From positions 372,001 through 436,000 of the forward strand of contig NZ_JAUHLN010000002.1 in assembly GCF_030412265.1 (NCBI RefSeq): a stretch of 64,000 bases of DNA, written 5' to 3'. The DNA is from Fictibacillus terranigra. Lineage in GTDB: Bacteria > Bacillota > Bacilli > Bacillales > Fictibacillaceae. Each line of letters begins with the position of its first letter. Position 1 is the stretch's first letter. Of the stretch, positions 27,466-37,786 are shown in pieces. The notes below the pieces were generated by a model. That model was not told where the DNA came from. It made no database searches and worked only from the letters and a program-made list of their open reading frames with translations. The position numbers were made by a program, and so were the translations under genes.

Positions 27466-27933
27466 GTACGGCACCTCCAAAATATTCGTGTAGTCTTTGT
27501 CCGATAATGTACCGTGAGCCATAAGGTGAAGTCAAGCCATCCCACTTGCTGTCATGATCAATATTTCCCAGCGGCCATAAACGGTAGGGAGGTATACCTC
27601 CTAGACTTCGCTGGACCAAGCGTTTATGCACCAATGAATATTTATGCATGCGTAGTTATCCCAGGTTTATCCACAGCTCGAGTTATTCACAGTTATCCAC
27701 AGCCAGTCCTGTTATAGTGTTTATAACCTTCTGTACCACTGGAACAACTGTTATACCCCGGTTTTTGATCTGTTATAATCTGCGGCGAATGTCGGTTTTT
27801 GTCGCACGGATTATTTCCCATACAGGTGCTGCCCTCCTCCCTCTTCAGGCATTTCCAGATGTTTTATTGATTCGACTTGTTTCTCAAGATATAATTGTTA
27901 GAGAATACATAATAATTGAACGGGGTGGACAAC
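27466..27933. other. non-coding region with a DnaA-box cluster
   Basis: About 470 bases without a supported gene. The middle holds a tight group of DnaA boxes (listed separately). The remainder gives only short unsupported frames in all directions. The promoter of the yneK-like gene must lie at its right end. Confidence 0.6.
27656..27701 (+). promoter_or_regulatory. cluster of DnaA boxes
   Basis: Two perfect TTATCCACA boxes (27667-27675 and 27693-27701) and one TTATTCACA (27683-27691) lie in the same orientation within 35 bases. A degenerate TTATCCCAG is at 27656-27664 and TTATGCACC at 27624-27632. No dnaA or dnaN gene is near, so this resembles a DnaA-titration or regulatory cluster, not the origin. 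Confidence 0.8.
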
Positions 27934-28359
27934 ATGTCTGCAGGTTTTTTTCTATTCATTGCAGCCTGGACTATATTTTTAATCTCATTGTTTGCGATCG
28001 GCGGTTATTTTATGTTCCGAAAGTTTTTGAAACGGCTGCCGAAAGAAGACGGAAAATCAATTTTGGATTGGCAGGATTACTATATCCGTGAGACGATTCA
28101 TCTATGGACTCCCCAGCAAAAGGCGTTTTTGGAGGAACTGGTCTCGCCTGTTCCCGAACTTTTCCGTGATGTTGCCCGTGAAAAGATTGCAGGAAAAATC
28201 GGCGAGCTCGCCATTCAGGAAAAAGCATCCGCGATGACACAAGATCTGATTGTACGCGGCTATATCATCGCCACACCAAAAAGAGACCATAAATGGCTCA
28301 TCAAAAAATTAAACGAAAAACATATTGACCTCTCCCCCTACAGGACCCTTCTAGGATAA
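27934..28359 (+). CDS. yneK: DUF2621 membrane-anchored protein (YneK-like)
   Basis: 141 residues: one N-terminal membrane segment (FFLFIAAWTIFLISLFAIGG), then a soluble helical region (SILDWQDYYIRETIHLWTP). It matches B. subtilis YneK in length, topology and position beside ccdC. Its function is unknown. The ATG at 27934 follows GGGGTGG; the open frame starts 6 codons upstream. It is convergent with ccdC across a shared terminator. Confidence 0.75.
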   Translation: MSAGFFLFIAAWTIFLISLFAIGGYFMFRKFLKRLPKEDGKSILDWQDYYIRETIHLWTPQQKAFLEELVSPVPELFRDVAREKIAGKIGELAIQEKASAMTQDLIVRGYIIATPKRDHKWLIKKLNEKHIDLSPYRTLLG

Positions 28360-28360
28360 A

Positions 28361-28396
28361 AAAACCCGATCACCAAATGGTGATCGAGTTTTTTTA
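28361..28396. terminator. bidirectional terminator between yneK and ccdC
   Basis: CGATCACC AAAT GGTGATCG hairpin, extended by one mismatch, with A and T runs on both sides. Confidence 0.9.
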
Positions 28397-28849
28397 TGAT
28401 TTCAGCGCTTTTTGATATCCGAAATACATCGCGATTCTCCATGGGAGAATCATCCCGAAGGCGACGATAAAAAACAAACCGCTCGTTTCTGTATAGGTGA
28501 TCTGATGGCCAAGATACGTCTTCATGGCCATCCGGATGAGGAAGAGCGAAATTAAAATCGCCACAAACGCTTTTGACCGGATGAGATAGATCTCCCCTCC
28601 CCTCTTTTCGAACTTGCTTGTTTTTATGAGAAAAATGGAAAAGAGACAGCCGACAAGAAACGCCTCTCCCGCCTCCCACCAGGCCATGCGGAATTCAGGG
28701 AACAGAAACATCAGAAAACCAGTGGACATGAAAAAAGGAGGAAGTATAATTTTCTTAAGTGAGGCAGGTTTTTTCGTCGCTTTCAAACGTACAAAAATGA
28801 CTGTGACAGCCATGACTGCTGCCAGGATACTGCTTGCAATAAAAAACAA
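28394..28849 (-). CDS. ccdC: cytochrome c biogenesis-associated membrane protein CcdC
   Basis: 151 residues with about four membrane segments. ILPPFFMSTGFLMFLFPEFR and FGMILPWRIAMYFGY agree with B. subtilis CcdC (YneJ). In B. subtilis it is encoded in the ccdA operon, but its role in cytochrome c maturation is not essential. The start is TTG at 28849, with GAAGG 8 bases before. It lies downstream of ccdA; the response regulator yneI found between them in B. subtilis is missing. Confidence 0.88.
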   Translation of the reverse strand: MFFIASSILAAVMAVTVIFVRLKATKKPASLKKIILPPFFMSTGFLMFLFPEFRMAWWEAGEAFLVGCLFSIFLIKTSKFEKRGGEIYLIRSKAFVAILISLFLIRMAMKTYLGHQITYTETSGLFFIVAFGMILPWRIAMYFGYQKALKS

Positions 28850-28915
28850 AAGCTTTTCCTTCTTTCTTGATCAGATCTATCCCCATCATCCTTTGAATCA
28901 GTAAATTATAGCACC

Positions 28916-29629
28916 TTAAAATCCCTGAAATCCGCCAAAAACCCGATTCACAAGGAACGAAGTGAACTTGGTCATCCAGTCAAAATATAACACTACCCCC
29001 ATAGCCACCATGAGAAAACCGCCGGATTTCATAATTTGAACGTTGTATTTTTTTATACTGCTCAGTTTGTCTAAGAAGAAACTCAAAAAGAAAAATGGCA
29101 CCGCAAAGCCGAGAACGTAGCAGGCCATATACAGCATACCTGCCCCGGGATTGGACACAGCCAAGGCAATCACTGTACCAAGAATGGGACCTGTGCAAGG
29201 CGTCCATCCTGCAGAAAAACCGATGCCAATCAAAATGGAACCCATATACCCTGCCGGTCTGTTCCTGAACGTTAATTTTCTGTCCTTCATTAAGAATGCC
29301 GGCTTAAACACGCCGAGGATCAGCAAGCCAAAAATGACAATAATGATTGCACCGAGTTGGCGCAGAAAATCTTTATACTGTGAAAAGAAGGTGCCGATAA
29401 ACGAAGAAGATAATCCTAAGACAATAAAAACAATTGAAAAACCGAGCAGAAAAAATGCCGTATGCAGCATTGCCTGCTTTCGTTTCATTCCTTTATCTTC
29501 CTTGATCTCCCTGACTGATATACCTGTTATGTAAGAAAGAAACGCCGGATAAAGCGGCAGGCAGCACGGGGAGATAAAAGACAGGAGACCGGCTCCAAAA
29601 GCCAGCCAGATATTCAAGTCTGCCATCAT
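28916..29629 (-). CDS. ccdA: cytochrome c biogenesis protein CcdA
   Basis: 237 residues with six membrane segments of the DsbD-core family. Conserved cysteines are in FISPCCLPLYP (segment 1) and GWTPCTGPIL (segment 4). It carries electrons from cytosolic thioredoxin across the membrane to extracellular thiol proteins, for cytochrome c maturation and spore development. GAGGAG precedes the start ATG at 29629 (a second ATG follows at 29626). It precedes ccdC, with about 65 bp between them. Confidence 0.93.
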   Translation of the reverse strand: MMADLNIWLAFGAGLLSFISPCCLPLYPAFLSYITGISVREIKEDKGMKRKQAMLHTAFFLLGFSIVFIVLGLSSSFIGTFFSQYKDFLRQLGAIIIVIFGLLILGVFKPAFLMKDRKLTFRNRPAGYMGSILIGIGFSAGWTPCTGPILGTVIALAVSNPGAGMLYMACYVLGFAVPFFFLSFFLDKLSSIKKYNVQIMKSGGFLMVAMGVVLYFDWMTKFTSFLVNRVFGGFQGF

Positions 29630-29699
29630 GTCTACTCCTCTTAATGTATTACTTTTAGTTTATAGATTTGAGACCGCTTGTTCAATGCAAAAAAAGAAA

Positions 29700-30366
29700 T
29701 TTCTGCATCTAAATCAGCTGACATCATAGGTAAGCTTTCCCTTTTGCTGAAGCGCATACATTTTATGATACAACCCTTCTGCCTGCACCATTTCCTGATG
29801 TGTTCCCCTTTCCACGATCTCTCCCTGATGCAGAACGAGGATCTGATCAGCATCCGAATGGCGGACAAACGGTGAGCGATAGCGATCGTTGTTCTTCCCG
29901 CTCTCATTTTCATTAATGCCCTTTGGATAGAATCTTCTGTCTTTGTATCAACGTTAGAGTCGCTTCATCCAATCAAAATCCTCGGTGAGAAGGCCATGCG
30001 TTCGTGCAAAAGAGATGAGCTGGCGCTGTGCGCTTGAAAAAGCCGCGCCCCTTTCCCCTATCTCCTGGCTGCAGCCTTCAGGCAGGTTCTCAATAAACTC
30101 ATCTGCCTGGACAAATTGTGCAGCTCTCCTGATGTCTTCATCGGAGATGCCATCATTAATCAGCCTGATATTATGCGCGATATTACCGGTGAACCGGAAG
30201 GAGTCCTGTAGGACTAGACCCGTCTTTTTCCTGAGTTCATTGTCCGGATAATACTGGATTGGAAAGGCGGAAGAGCAATCCCAAGTAGCTGGTAAAGGAA
30301 AAGAGCTGGCCACAATAAAACGATAAAAACGTTCAACCCATCTTCTCCCTCCTATAAAAGGAAACA
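29700..30366 (-). pseudogene. decayed ABC transporter ATPase (YheH/BmrA-type fragment)
   Basis: Only the nucleotide-binding half remains, in at least three frames. KKTGLVLQDSFRFTGNIAHN and ERGAAFSSAQRQLISFART (a degraded LSGGQ region) are in one frame. Then come a short D-E-A-T Walker B remnant and TTIAIAHRLSAIR (H-loop) in others. The membrane domain and Walker A are lost. Multidrug exporters of the heterodimeric type are the likely parent. It sits between ccdA and yneF, where B. subtilis has ynzD. Confidence 0.85.
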
Positions 30367-30500
30367 TACCTATTTTACCAAATAATGAAAATTAAAAAAA
30401 TGTTTCAGCATTTTTTCATAAAAAAATAAACTGTTCAACAGAACAGTTTATGATTTATTTGTATAAAAAAAGCACCCACGAAAATGAGCGCTCGTCCACC

Positions 30501-30713
30501 TTACTTCATCTGGTTGTTCATTGCTTTCATCATCTGGTTGATTTTCTTTTGGGACGGCTTCTGACCCATTTGCATCATCATCACCCGCAGCATGTTTTCG
30601 TTGATTGGTGGATTCTTTTGTAAGTAATTCATCATGTATTTGCGGGCAATGAAAAATCCGATGGCTACTCCTGCAAGAAGTGCCAAGATACCCACAAGGA
30701 TATAATAAAACAT
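30501..30713 (-). CDS. yneF: UPF0154 membrane protein YneF
   Basis: 70 residues: one membrane segment ([20 protein letters not shown]), then a Met/Gln/Lys-rich tail with [20 protein letters not shown], the UPF0154 signature. The position next to sirA and ccdA is that of B. subtilis yneF. Function unknown. AAGGAGGAAG precedes the start. Confidence 0.92.
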   Translation of the reverse strand: MFYYILVGILALLAGVAIGFFIARKYMMNYLQKNPPINENMLRVMMMQMGQKPSQKKINQMMKAMNNQMK

Positions 30714-30793
30714 AGTAAAACTTCCTCCTTCGTGTTGTCTAGCACTAGTTTACTATAAAAAGCCAACGGGATACAAGATACAGTCCAAAATAT

Positions 30794-31243
30794 TTATGAC
30801 CCATAGCCTGTCCGTGCTTTTAGCGGATTGAGCCAGCCATAACGATAATATTTAAAATCCATCGCAAAAAAACAGCGTTCATACTTTCGGATGTTTTCAA
30901 AAATAGCGGTTTCCGCTTCAAAGCTGCCTACACTTTGAAGGATCATGTAACGTTCGGAAAAACTGAGCCGTGCAGAGCTTTTTTCACACTCCAAAAGAAA
31001 GGAATGGGCTTCGGCTTGAAATCCTTTCGAAGACAAGAGCATCTGTTTGATAAAGGATTGAAGAGGACTCGGCTGAAGTGGAGAGGTGATGTAATGAATC
31101 TGTTTTAGCAGAATGTCTTTTTGCACAGTAAAGGTTTTGTATTCTTCCAAAAAAAGCTGAAAGAGCTTGATTTCTTTCCCGAAATATTCCTCTGCGACAT
31201 CTTCGTTGATCTTATAGATGAAATACTCTCTCAAGACCGCCAC
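30794..31243 (-). CDS. sirA: sporulation inhibitor of replication SirA
   Basis: 149 residues. The C-terminus (FAMDFKYYRYGWLNPLKAR) and the middle (SVGSFEAETAIFENIRKYER) match B. subtilis SirA (YneE). SirA binds domain I of DnaA and blocks re-initiation of replication when Spo0A is activated at the onset of sporulation. It lies between tkt and yneF as in B. subtilis. A group of DnaA boxes is 3 kb away (27.66-27.70 kb). Confidence 0.9.
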   Translation of the reverse strand: MAVLREYFIYKINEDVAEEYFGKEIKLFQLFLEEYKTFTVQKDILLKQIHYITSPLQPSPLQSFIKQMLLSSKGFQAEAHSFLLECEKSSARLSFSERYMILQSVGSFEAETAIFENIRKYERCFFAMDFKYYRYGWLNPLKARTGYGS

Positions 31244-31333
31244 CCCTCTCCTTTTTTACATCAAGTATAAAGGATTCTTTACAAAATACTTGTCTTATGC
31301 TGGAGCATGCGTCCACTTCTTTTGTCGAAAACA

Positions 31334-31364
31334 GAAAAACCCGGAGAGCATCTCCGGGTTTCAA
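31334..31364 (-). terminator. terminator of tkt
   Basis: AACCCGGAGA GCA TCTCCGGGTT hairpin with a T-rich run on the minus strand. Confidence 0.85.
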
Positions 31365-31368
31365 TCCA

Positions 31369-33366
31369 TTATTTATTTAATAAAGCTTTTACTTTGTTTG
31401 AAACATTTTCTACGGTGAAGCCATACTCAGCAATGATTTTATTCCCGGGTGCTGAAGCTCCGAACTTGTCGATTGCAAGGGTATCGCCATCTAAACCTAC
31501 ATATTTGTGAAGCCCTTGAGAGGCTGCCATTTCAATCCCGAGTCTCGCTCTTACAGATGAAGGAAGAACGCTCTCTTTGTATTCTGCAGATTGCTGCTCG
31601 AAACGATCCCAAGAGGGCATAGAAACAACGGAAGTTTCAATTCCATCTTGTTTCAATTGTTTTTGTGCTTCAATGGCCAGACTCACTTCAGACCCAGAAG
31701 CGAGCAATAGTGCTTGAGGAGTCCCTTCAGCTTCAGAAATCACATAAGCACCTTTTTTAACGTTCTCATAAGCACTTTCTTTCGTTCCGTTCAGGATCGG
31801 AAGATTTTGTCTCGTAAGAACAAGCGCTGTTGGCTGATCCACGCTTTCAAGTGCAAGCTTCCATGCAGCAACTGACTCATAAGCATCTGCAGGACGAATG
31901 ACAGAAAGACCAGGCATTGCACGCAATGATGCAAGCTGTTCGACCGGTTCATGGGTAGGGCCGTCTTCACCTACAGCTACACTGTCATGTGTAAACACAT
32001 ACGTTACAGGCAGCTTCATGATGGAAGCAAGACGGATGGCCGGACGCAAGTAATCAGAGAAAACGAAGAACGTTGCACCGAATACTTTTAGTCCTCCATG
32101 AAGGGCCATACCATTGACAGCTGCACCCATCGCAAATTCTCTTACTCCAAACCAGATGTTTCGTCCGCTATAATCTTCACGGCTGAAGTTTGTTTCACCG
32201 GTAAGCATCGTGTTGTTGGAACCTGCAAGGTCAGCAGATCCTCCGAATAGCCATGGAATGTTTTGCGCAAATGCATTCAATGCTTTACCAGAAGAAGCCC
32301 TCGTCGCGATCGGTTTATCGAATTCCGGAAGGTTTGTGTCAAAGTTTTCAGGAAGCTTGTTGTCAATTGACATTTTCAGCTGTGCAGCAGCTTCGCTGTG
32401 CTCTTTTTCATATCGGGCAAACAATTCGTTCCATTCTTCTTCTTTCTTTTTGCTCTCTTCTTTAATGGAAGCAAAATGTTCTCTTACTTCTTTAGGCACG
32501 AAGAAGTCTTCTTCAAATACCCAGTTATACGCTTCTTTAGTCAACTTTACTTCATCAGATCCAAGAGGCGCACCGTGTGATGCGGACTTACCGGACTTGT
32601 TAGGAGAACCATAACCGATCACGGTTTTAACTTCGATCAGTGTCGGATGTGCTGTATCTTTCTTTGCTTGAGCAATTGCATTCTCGATCTCTTCCAGGTT
32701 TGTTCCGTCTTCTACTCTAAGTACTTGCCATCCATAAGCTTTAAAACGGTCTTCCACACTCTCGGAGAAAGAAAGATGCAGATCCCCGTCCAGTGAGATG
32801 TCATTTGAATCGTATAGGACTACGAGTTTGCCCAGACCAAGATGGCCAGCCAAAGAAGCAGCCTCAGCGGATACACCTTCCATCAAATCTCCGTCTCCAC
32901 AGATGGAAAACGTATGGTGGTCAACAACCTCAAAGCCGTCTTTGTTGTATGTTGCAGCAAGGTGGCGTTCTGCCATTGCCATACCTACAGCCATCGCGAT
33001 CCCTTGTCCAAGCGGTCCCGTTGTTGCATCCACTCCAGCTGTATGCTTGTACTCAGGATGCCCAGGAGTTTTGCTTCCCCACTGACGGAATTGCTTTAAG
33101 TCTTCCATGGAAAGGTCATAGCCTGAAAGGTGAAGCAAGCTGTATAGGAGCATGGATCCGTGCCCTGCAGATAACACGAAACGGTCACGGTTAAACCATT
33201 CAGGATTTTCTGGATTGTGGTTCATGAATTTCGTCCAAAGACTGTAAGCCATCGGCGCGGCACCCATCGGCATGCCCGGGTGTCCCGATTTGGCTTTCTC
33301 AATGCTATCTATAGCCAAAGTACGGATAGTGTTGATAGATAATTGGTCAATTGAAGCAGTAGACAT
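31369..33366 (-). CDS. tkt: transketolase
   Basis: 665 residues, the usual length. It transfers two-carbon units between sugar phosphates with thiamine diphosphate and links the pentose phosphate pathway to glycolysis. The ThDP motif starts at GDGDLMEG, and [17 protein letters not shown] and [11 protein letters not shown] are other signatures. The order lexA-yneA-yneB-ynzC-(extra gene)-tkt is as in B. subtilis apart from the inserted HesB-like gene. Its own promoter is expected in the 170 bp upstream. Confidence 0.97.
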   Translation of the reverse strand: MSTASIDQLSINTIRTLAIDSIEKAKSGHPGMPMGAAPMAYSLWTKFMNHNPENPEWFNRDRFVLSAGHGSMLLYSLLHLSGYDLSMEDLKQFRQWGSKTPGHPEYKHTAGVDATTGPLGQGIAMAVGMAMAERHLAATYNKDGFEVVDHHTFSICGDGDLMEGVSAEAASLAGHLGLGKLVVLYDSNDISLDGDLHLSFSESVEDRFKAYGWQVLRVEDGTNLEEIENAIAQAKKDTAHPTLIEVKTVIGYGSPNKSGKSASHGAPLGSDEVKLTKEAYNWVFEEDFFVPKEVREHFASIKEESKKKEEEWNELFARYEKEHSEAAAQLKMSIDNKLPENFDTNLPEFDKPIATRASSGKALNAFAQNIPWLFGGSADLAGSNNTMLTGETNFSREDYSGRNIWFGVREFAMGAAVNGMALHGGLKVFGATFFVFSDYLRPAIRLASIMKLPVTYVFTHDSVAVGEDGPTHEPVEQLASLRAMPGLSVIRPADAYESVAAWKLALESVDQPTALVLTRQNLPILNGTKESAYENVKKGAYVISEAEGTPQALLLASGSEVSLAIEAQKQLKQDGIETSVVSMPSWDRFEQQSAEYKESVLPSSVRARLGIEMAASQGLHKYVGLDGDTLAIDKFGASAPGNKIIAEYGFTVENVSNKVKALLNK

Positions 33367-33488
33367 TATTTAATCATCCCTTCATCTACATATGTAAAAG
33401 ATTTCTCGATACCATCATAAACATATTGAACATTTTATACAAGCACAATGCCCATCAATAGTGTCCCATAAAATGAATCTTTGATACA

Positions 33489-33534
33489 AACAAAGAAACC
33501 TGTATTATAACTTTTTTGTTATAATACAGGTTTA
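33489..33534 (-). terminator. terminator-like hairpin after the HesB-like gene
   Basis: A near-perfect 16-bp stem, AAACCTGTATTATAAC with GTTATAATACAGGTTT, and a TTTCTTT tail on the minus strand. Confidence 0.75.
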
Positions 33535-33536
33535 CA

Positions 33537-33821
33537 TTAGTTTAACGCCGGAAACTCACAATAGAAGATATCTTCTCCTTCGTCATAATCCAGTTTCATA
33601 TCATCTACCAGCCACTGGTCATCCGGCTTCACAAAAAATTTCAATCCGCTTACTTCCTGTATTCGATCCCCATCTCCAGGCTGTGCAGGGCTGATTCCCA
33701 AGGCGTATCCTCCATTGCTTGCACTGCCGGCGTACCGTGCGTATAACCGGAGTGCCTCACCCTCATTCAAGTCGATCTCACTATATAATCTGATAACAGA
33801 ATCCGTTAGTGAAAAGGCCAA
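33537..33821 (-). CDS. HesB/IscA-like protein without the cysteine
   Basis: 94 residues with the same fold and length as YneR at 15.1 kb: LRLYARYAGSASNGGYALGI aligns with the YneR segment around its cysteine, but Ser/Ala replace it. With no cysteine left it cannot bind a cluster in the usual way. The start is best placed at TTG 33821, with AAGGGGAG upstream; the frame is open to 33887. It lies between tkt and ynzC and is probably its own unit, since terminators flank it. Confidence 0.75.
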   Translation of the reverse strand: MAFSLTDSVIRLYSEIDLNEGEALRLYARYAGSASNGGYALGISPAQPGDGDRIQEVSGLKFFVKPDDQWLVDDMKLDYDEGEDIFYCEFPALN

Positions 33822-33889
33822 TTTGTTCTCCCCTTTCATCGTTGTTATATAACAGTATATACGATATTCAGAATTTTGCAACAACAAAA

Positions 33890-33924
33890 AAGCCTGATTT
33901 CATATTACAGAAATCAGGCTCTTC
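33890..33924 (-). terminator. terminator of the ynzC unit
   Basis: AGCCTGATTTC pairs with GAAATCAGGCT and is followed by a T run on the minus strand. Confidence 0.88.
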
Positions 33925-33926
33925 TC

Positions 33927-34166
33927 TTAATGTTTGATATTATTCTGGCTTTTTTTGCTTTCTTTCAGCTTTTGCGGGGTCACATCATTGCCTTCAGGGT
34001 CAATAATTTTAAGTGAGTGCAATCTATTTTGAAAAGAAGATCTGACGTTTTTCAGATACTCCTCCCTTAGTTGCTTTTGTTCTTGGGCTTCTTCTGTCGA
34101 CAAACCTTCTTGCTTTGACTTTTTAGCAAGAAAATTTATACGTTCCAGTTTATCTGGTGTAAGCAT
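33927..34166 (-). CDS. ynzC: UPF0291/DUF896 protein YnzC
   Basis: 79 residues forming a helical hairpin. ERINFLAKKSKQEGLSTEEA and LREEYLKNVRSSFQ define DUF896. B. subtilis YnzC is the last gene of the SOS-induced yneA-yneB-ynzC operon; the same order is kept here. Function unknown. AAAGGAGAGGTGCTCC precedes the start. Confidence 0.93.
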   Translation of the reverse strand: MLTPDKLERINFLAKKSKQEGLSTEEAQEQKQLREEYLKNVRSSFQNRLHSLKIIDPEGNDVTPQKLKESKKSQNNIKH

Positions 34167-34210
34167 GGAGCACCTCTCCTTTTTCTTCGATATGCCTATC
34201 GTAACGAATA

Positions 34211-35159
<949 letters not shown>

Positions 35160-35168
35160 TCCCCCTTG

Positions 35169-35246
35169 CGAATGTGTGTTCTTATTAATTGTTATTATAA
35201 TAGGAACACCTGTTCTTTACAAGAGTTTTTTTCGAACTTATGTTTG
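35169..35246. promoter_or_regulatory. three LexA (SOS) boxes between yneA and lexA
   Basis: CGAATGTGTGTTCT (35169-35182), GGAACACCTGTTCT (35203-35216, perfect GAAC-N4-GTTC) and CGAACTTATGTTTG (35233-35246). The second lies in the yneA promoter spacer, and the third overlaps the -35 box of the lexA promoter. Confidence 0.88.
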
Positions 35247-35272
35247 TATATCTTGTTCCTGCATGCTATACT
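35244..35272 (+). promoter_or_regulatory. lexA promoter
   Basis: TTGTAT and TATACT separated by 17 bases, 35 bp upstream of the lexA start, with an SOS box overlapping the -35 box. Confidence 0.8.
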
Positions 35273-35306
35273 TTTTTCAAGAGTATTCAGTGAATGAGGT
35301 GTAATC

Positions 35307-35927
35307 ATGACAAAACTTTCCAGAAGGCAGATTGATATACTGGAATTTATTAAAGAAGAAGTGAATGCAAAGGGTTATCCCCCATCAGTACGGGAAATCG
35401 GAGAAGCGGTTGGACTGGCATCCAGCTCCACTGTCCACGGCCATCTATCCAGACTTGAAAAAAAAGGGCTCATCAGGCGAGACCCTACCAAACCGAGAGC
35501 GATTGAAGTACTAGGCCTCGACTCCGAACAGATCATAACGAAAACGCGTTCCGTGAATGTACCGATCATCGGTAAAGTTACCGCAGGTTCCCCGATAACA
35601 GCCATTGAAAATGTGGATGAGTATTTTTCATTGCCCGAACATGTAGTTGGCGACGATAATGTTTTTATGTTAACTGTCGAAGGAGACAGTATGATCGAAG
35701 CCGGTATCTATGACCGGGACCTCGTCGTCGTCAAACAGCAGCCCACTGCTGAAAACGGTGACATTATCGTAGCGATGACGGAAGAAAACGAAGCAACCGT
35801 TAAACGGTTCTTTAAAGAAAAAGATCACATCCGCCTTCAACCGGAGAATTCAGCGCTTGCTCCGATTCTGCTTCCAAACGTCACCATCCTGGGAAAAGTA
35901 ATTGGGGTCTACCGTACCCTTCAATAA
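35307..35927 (+). CDS. lexA: SOS repressor LexA
   Basis: 206 residues. The N-terminal winged helix ([20 protein letters not shown]) binds the SOS boxes. The self-cleavage site is Ala93-Gly94 (VTAGSP), with catalytic Ser128 (GDSMIEAG) and Lys166 (ATVKRFF). RecA filaments trigger cleavage and derepress yneA-yneB-ynzC. It is autoregulated through its own boxes. GAGGTG precedes the ATG. It is the last gene of the syntenic backbone before the AT-rich mosaic region. Confidence 0.97.
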   Translation: MTKLSRRQIDILEFIKEEVNAKGYPPSVREIGEAVGLASSSTVHGHLSRLEKKGLIRRDPTKPRAIEVLGLDSEQIITKTRSVNVPIIGKVTAGSPITAIENVDEYFSLPEHVVGDDNVFMLTVEGDSMIEAGIYDRDLVVVKQQPTAENGDIIVAMTEENEATVKRFFKEKDHIRLQPENSALAPILLPNVTILGKVIGVYRTLQ

Positions 35928-35937
35928 GAAACAACTT

Positions 35938-35973
35938 AAGCACCACTGGCGATCTCGCCTGCGGTGCTCATTT
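35938..35973 (+). terminator. terminator of lexA
   Basis: AAGCACC..GGCGA pairs with TCGCC..GGTGCT around a small loop, followed by a T-rich run. Confidence 0.8.
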
Positions 35974-36858
35974 TGTTCACCCGTTTTCTTTTCACTTACC
36001 GTTCCGGTTACATCTAAAGGGCAGCTAAGAACCAGATCTTTCGGAAATACTTTGAGCTTATTGCTAACAAAAACCTCTAAAATATAGATGGTGCTCTATC
36101 ATCTCTCTATTCTCTCGCAAGGGGCTATGTTCACTAGAAAAAAGTAAGATTATTGCGATTCTCGGAAGTGCCGGCGGTTTCGATCCGCTCACTTATCGAC
36201 TTCTCCGCAAGTCCATACCCGTCCATAGTCTGCCTGCGGTGTCCTATAAGCGTGAAGGACAGACTACCTGCTAATAGTCCAGTCATTATGCCTCTTTTAC
36301 GAAAGAGGCTCCAACATTCTTGCCATCCGGCCAATCATTTGGTGAATGGGAGAATTGGTTGGAGATCCTGTGATTGGTGCCTCCATGTTAATCGAAAAAA
36401 AAACGATTTTAATTAAAGAATCGCGCCGAGCCGTTAAAGAAGGAATCATTATCGCTCTCCAGGCTTCAATGACAGAAACCATGTTCTAACGATTACCTTC
36501 GGATGAAAAGCAGCACATTTGAACTTTCAAAAACAATCCGAAAATTATTTCTTAAAAGACAACTTTCGGCATGAACGACATCTTCCCCTCTTCGCAGAAA
36601 CTCCCTGCATGGCCCTGCACTTCCGATGACCGCAAAATCAACAATTCGAAATCGTCTTGTTGTTGAAGCGCTCTCGAACACAATAACGACTACATCCCTT
36701 GTTCGAGGTGACAATAGTTTACCTCCTTGTAGATAGTTGATACTCTATAGGATGCAATGACCTATCGATGCGCAATGGACAAAGATGGAGTTTAATCAAT
36801 TTTTGTCCTGTTCCCTCTTTCCTAAGGCAAATATTCATCAAGTCTTACACAGTACTCA
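35974..36858. other. degenerate region after lexA
   Basis: About 0.9 kb without an intact gene. On the plus strand at about 36340-36489 one frame reads GELVGDPVIGASMLIEKKTI.. and ends ..ALQASMTETMF, stop. It looks like the end of a former protein gene that I cannot identify. The frames at 36134-36334 and 36493-36714 have neither start signals nor recognisable content. This marks the junction between conserved backbone and the mosaic region. Confidence 0.5.
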
Positions 36859-37027
36859 CTATTTTTGGATGCTCTCAAAAAAGACCATACGATTTCCGAA
36901 TGGGTCATTCATGCACAGCTCTTGAGTGTTCCATGGCGTAGTTTGGATTCCAGGACGAGCATACTTGTATTTCTTCGCAAGCAGATGAGAAGTAATAACC
37001 TGATATTTTCGACTTCGATTCTGAGTG
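36859..37027 (-). pseudogene. glyoxalase/bleomycin-resistance (VOC) protein remnant
   Basis: The C-terminal end of a VOC-fold protein is readable on the minus strand: LLAKKYKYARPGIQTTPWNT.. then ELCMNDPFGNRMVFFESIQK, stop. Upstream, KAALRIEVENI is in another frame, so there is a frameshift and the N-terminal half is gone. Confidence 0.75.
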
Positions 37028-37033
37028 CAGCTT

Positions 37034-37411
37034 TTAAATAGTTATAGTCGATTTAAAAACAATACACAAGATTAGCGTTAGCCAGATCATGATGATGAGA
37101 ATAGCAACAAACCAATTTTTAGGTCTGTTATCTTCGTTAAAATCATTTGTTTTAATTTCACATTCGTTAAGGACATCTTCGGGAATCATCTTTAAGGCTA
37201 ACATTATTCCCAACGGTACTATAATTACATCATCTAAATAACCTAAAACCGGAATAAAATCAGGTATTAAATCAATCGGACTGAATGCATAAGCTACTAC
37301 ACATGCAGTAAATACTTTAGCATACCAAGGTACTCTATTATCCCTGCAGGCCAAATATAGAGTTAATAGTTGTTGTTTTAGCTTTCTTGCCCAAGCCTTT
37401 ATTGTCTTCAT
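37034..37411 (-). CDS. DUF1232 membrane protein (YkvA-like)
   Basis: 125 residues. The DUF1232 core AYAFSPIDLIPDFIPVLGYL then DDVIIVP is at about residues 42-67. There are two membrane segments, one in the core and one at the C-terminus (FVAILIIMIWLTLILCIVF). The family's function is unknown. GGAGGGCAA precedes the ATG. It is an intact gene in an otherwise decayed stretch. Confidence 0.85.
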   Translation of the reverse strand: MKTIKAWARKLKQQLLTLYLACRDNRVPWYAKVFTACVVAYAFSPIDLIPDFIPVLGYLDDVIIVPLGIMLALKMIPEDVLNECEIKTNDFNEDNRPKNWFVAILIIMIWLTLILCIVFKSTITI

Positions 37412-37786
37412 TTGCCCTCCTTATAAAATCGACAGGCGGGATTTGATAAGAATTTCATCTAAATTGTCAGGCTGGAATTCGTCTGATGAATCTTCATCTC
37501 AACCGGTTATCAAAAGAGTTGTTTGAAATGGCGGTCAGTGGGCTAATCCCACGAATGACTGGATTACTAAAACTAAATATATCATACTATGGAATGAACT
37601 GCTTCAGCTGCAATATTTTAATCGGCAGCTTAGTTTATCAATTCATTTAACAAATTTATAAGTGGATAAATCAAAAAAGAAGGCCTGAAGCATTTAACTG
37701 CTGCCAGGCCTTTTTTGATGCTATAGAAGAAAAAGGACATTTAAATATACCCAAACGCTCTAAAAAGCAATTAGAAAGCAAGTTAC
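37412..37786. other. non-coding stretch with a plus-strand terminator
   Basis: No supported gene. A plus-strand hairpin (AAGGCCTG..CAGGCCTT then six T, 37680-37717) suggests the end of a lost or very small transcript. A 54-codon frame from about 37485 (MNLHLNRLSKELFEMAVSG..) has no ribosome site. Confidence 0.5.

Noticed and set aside
27656-27701. Chromosomal origin oriC
   Set aside because: No dnaA, dnaN, gyrase or rpmH gene is near, and no AT-rich unwinding element follows; the surrounding genes are those of the yne region.
36493-36714. Minus-strand ORF of 73 codons
   Set aside because: No ribosome site and no recognisable motif, within a decayed stretch.
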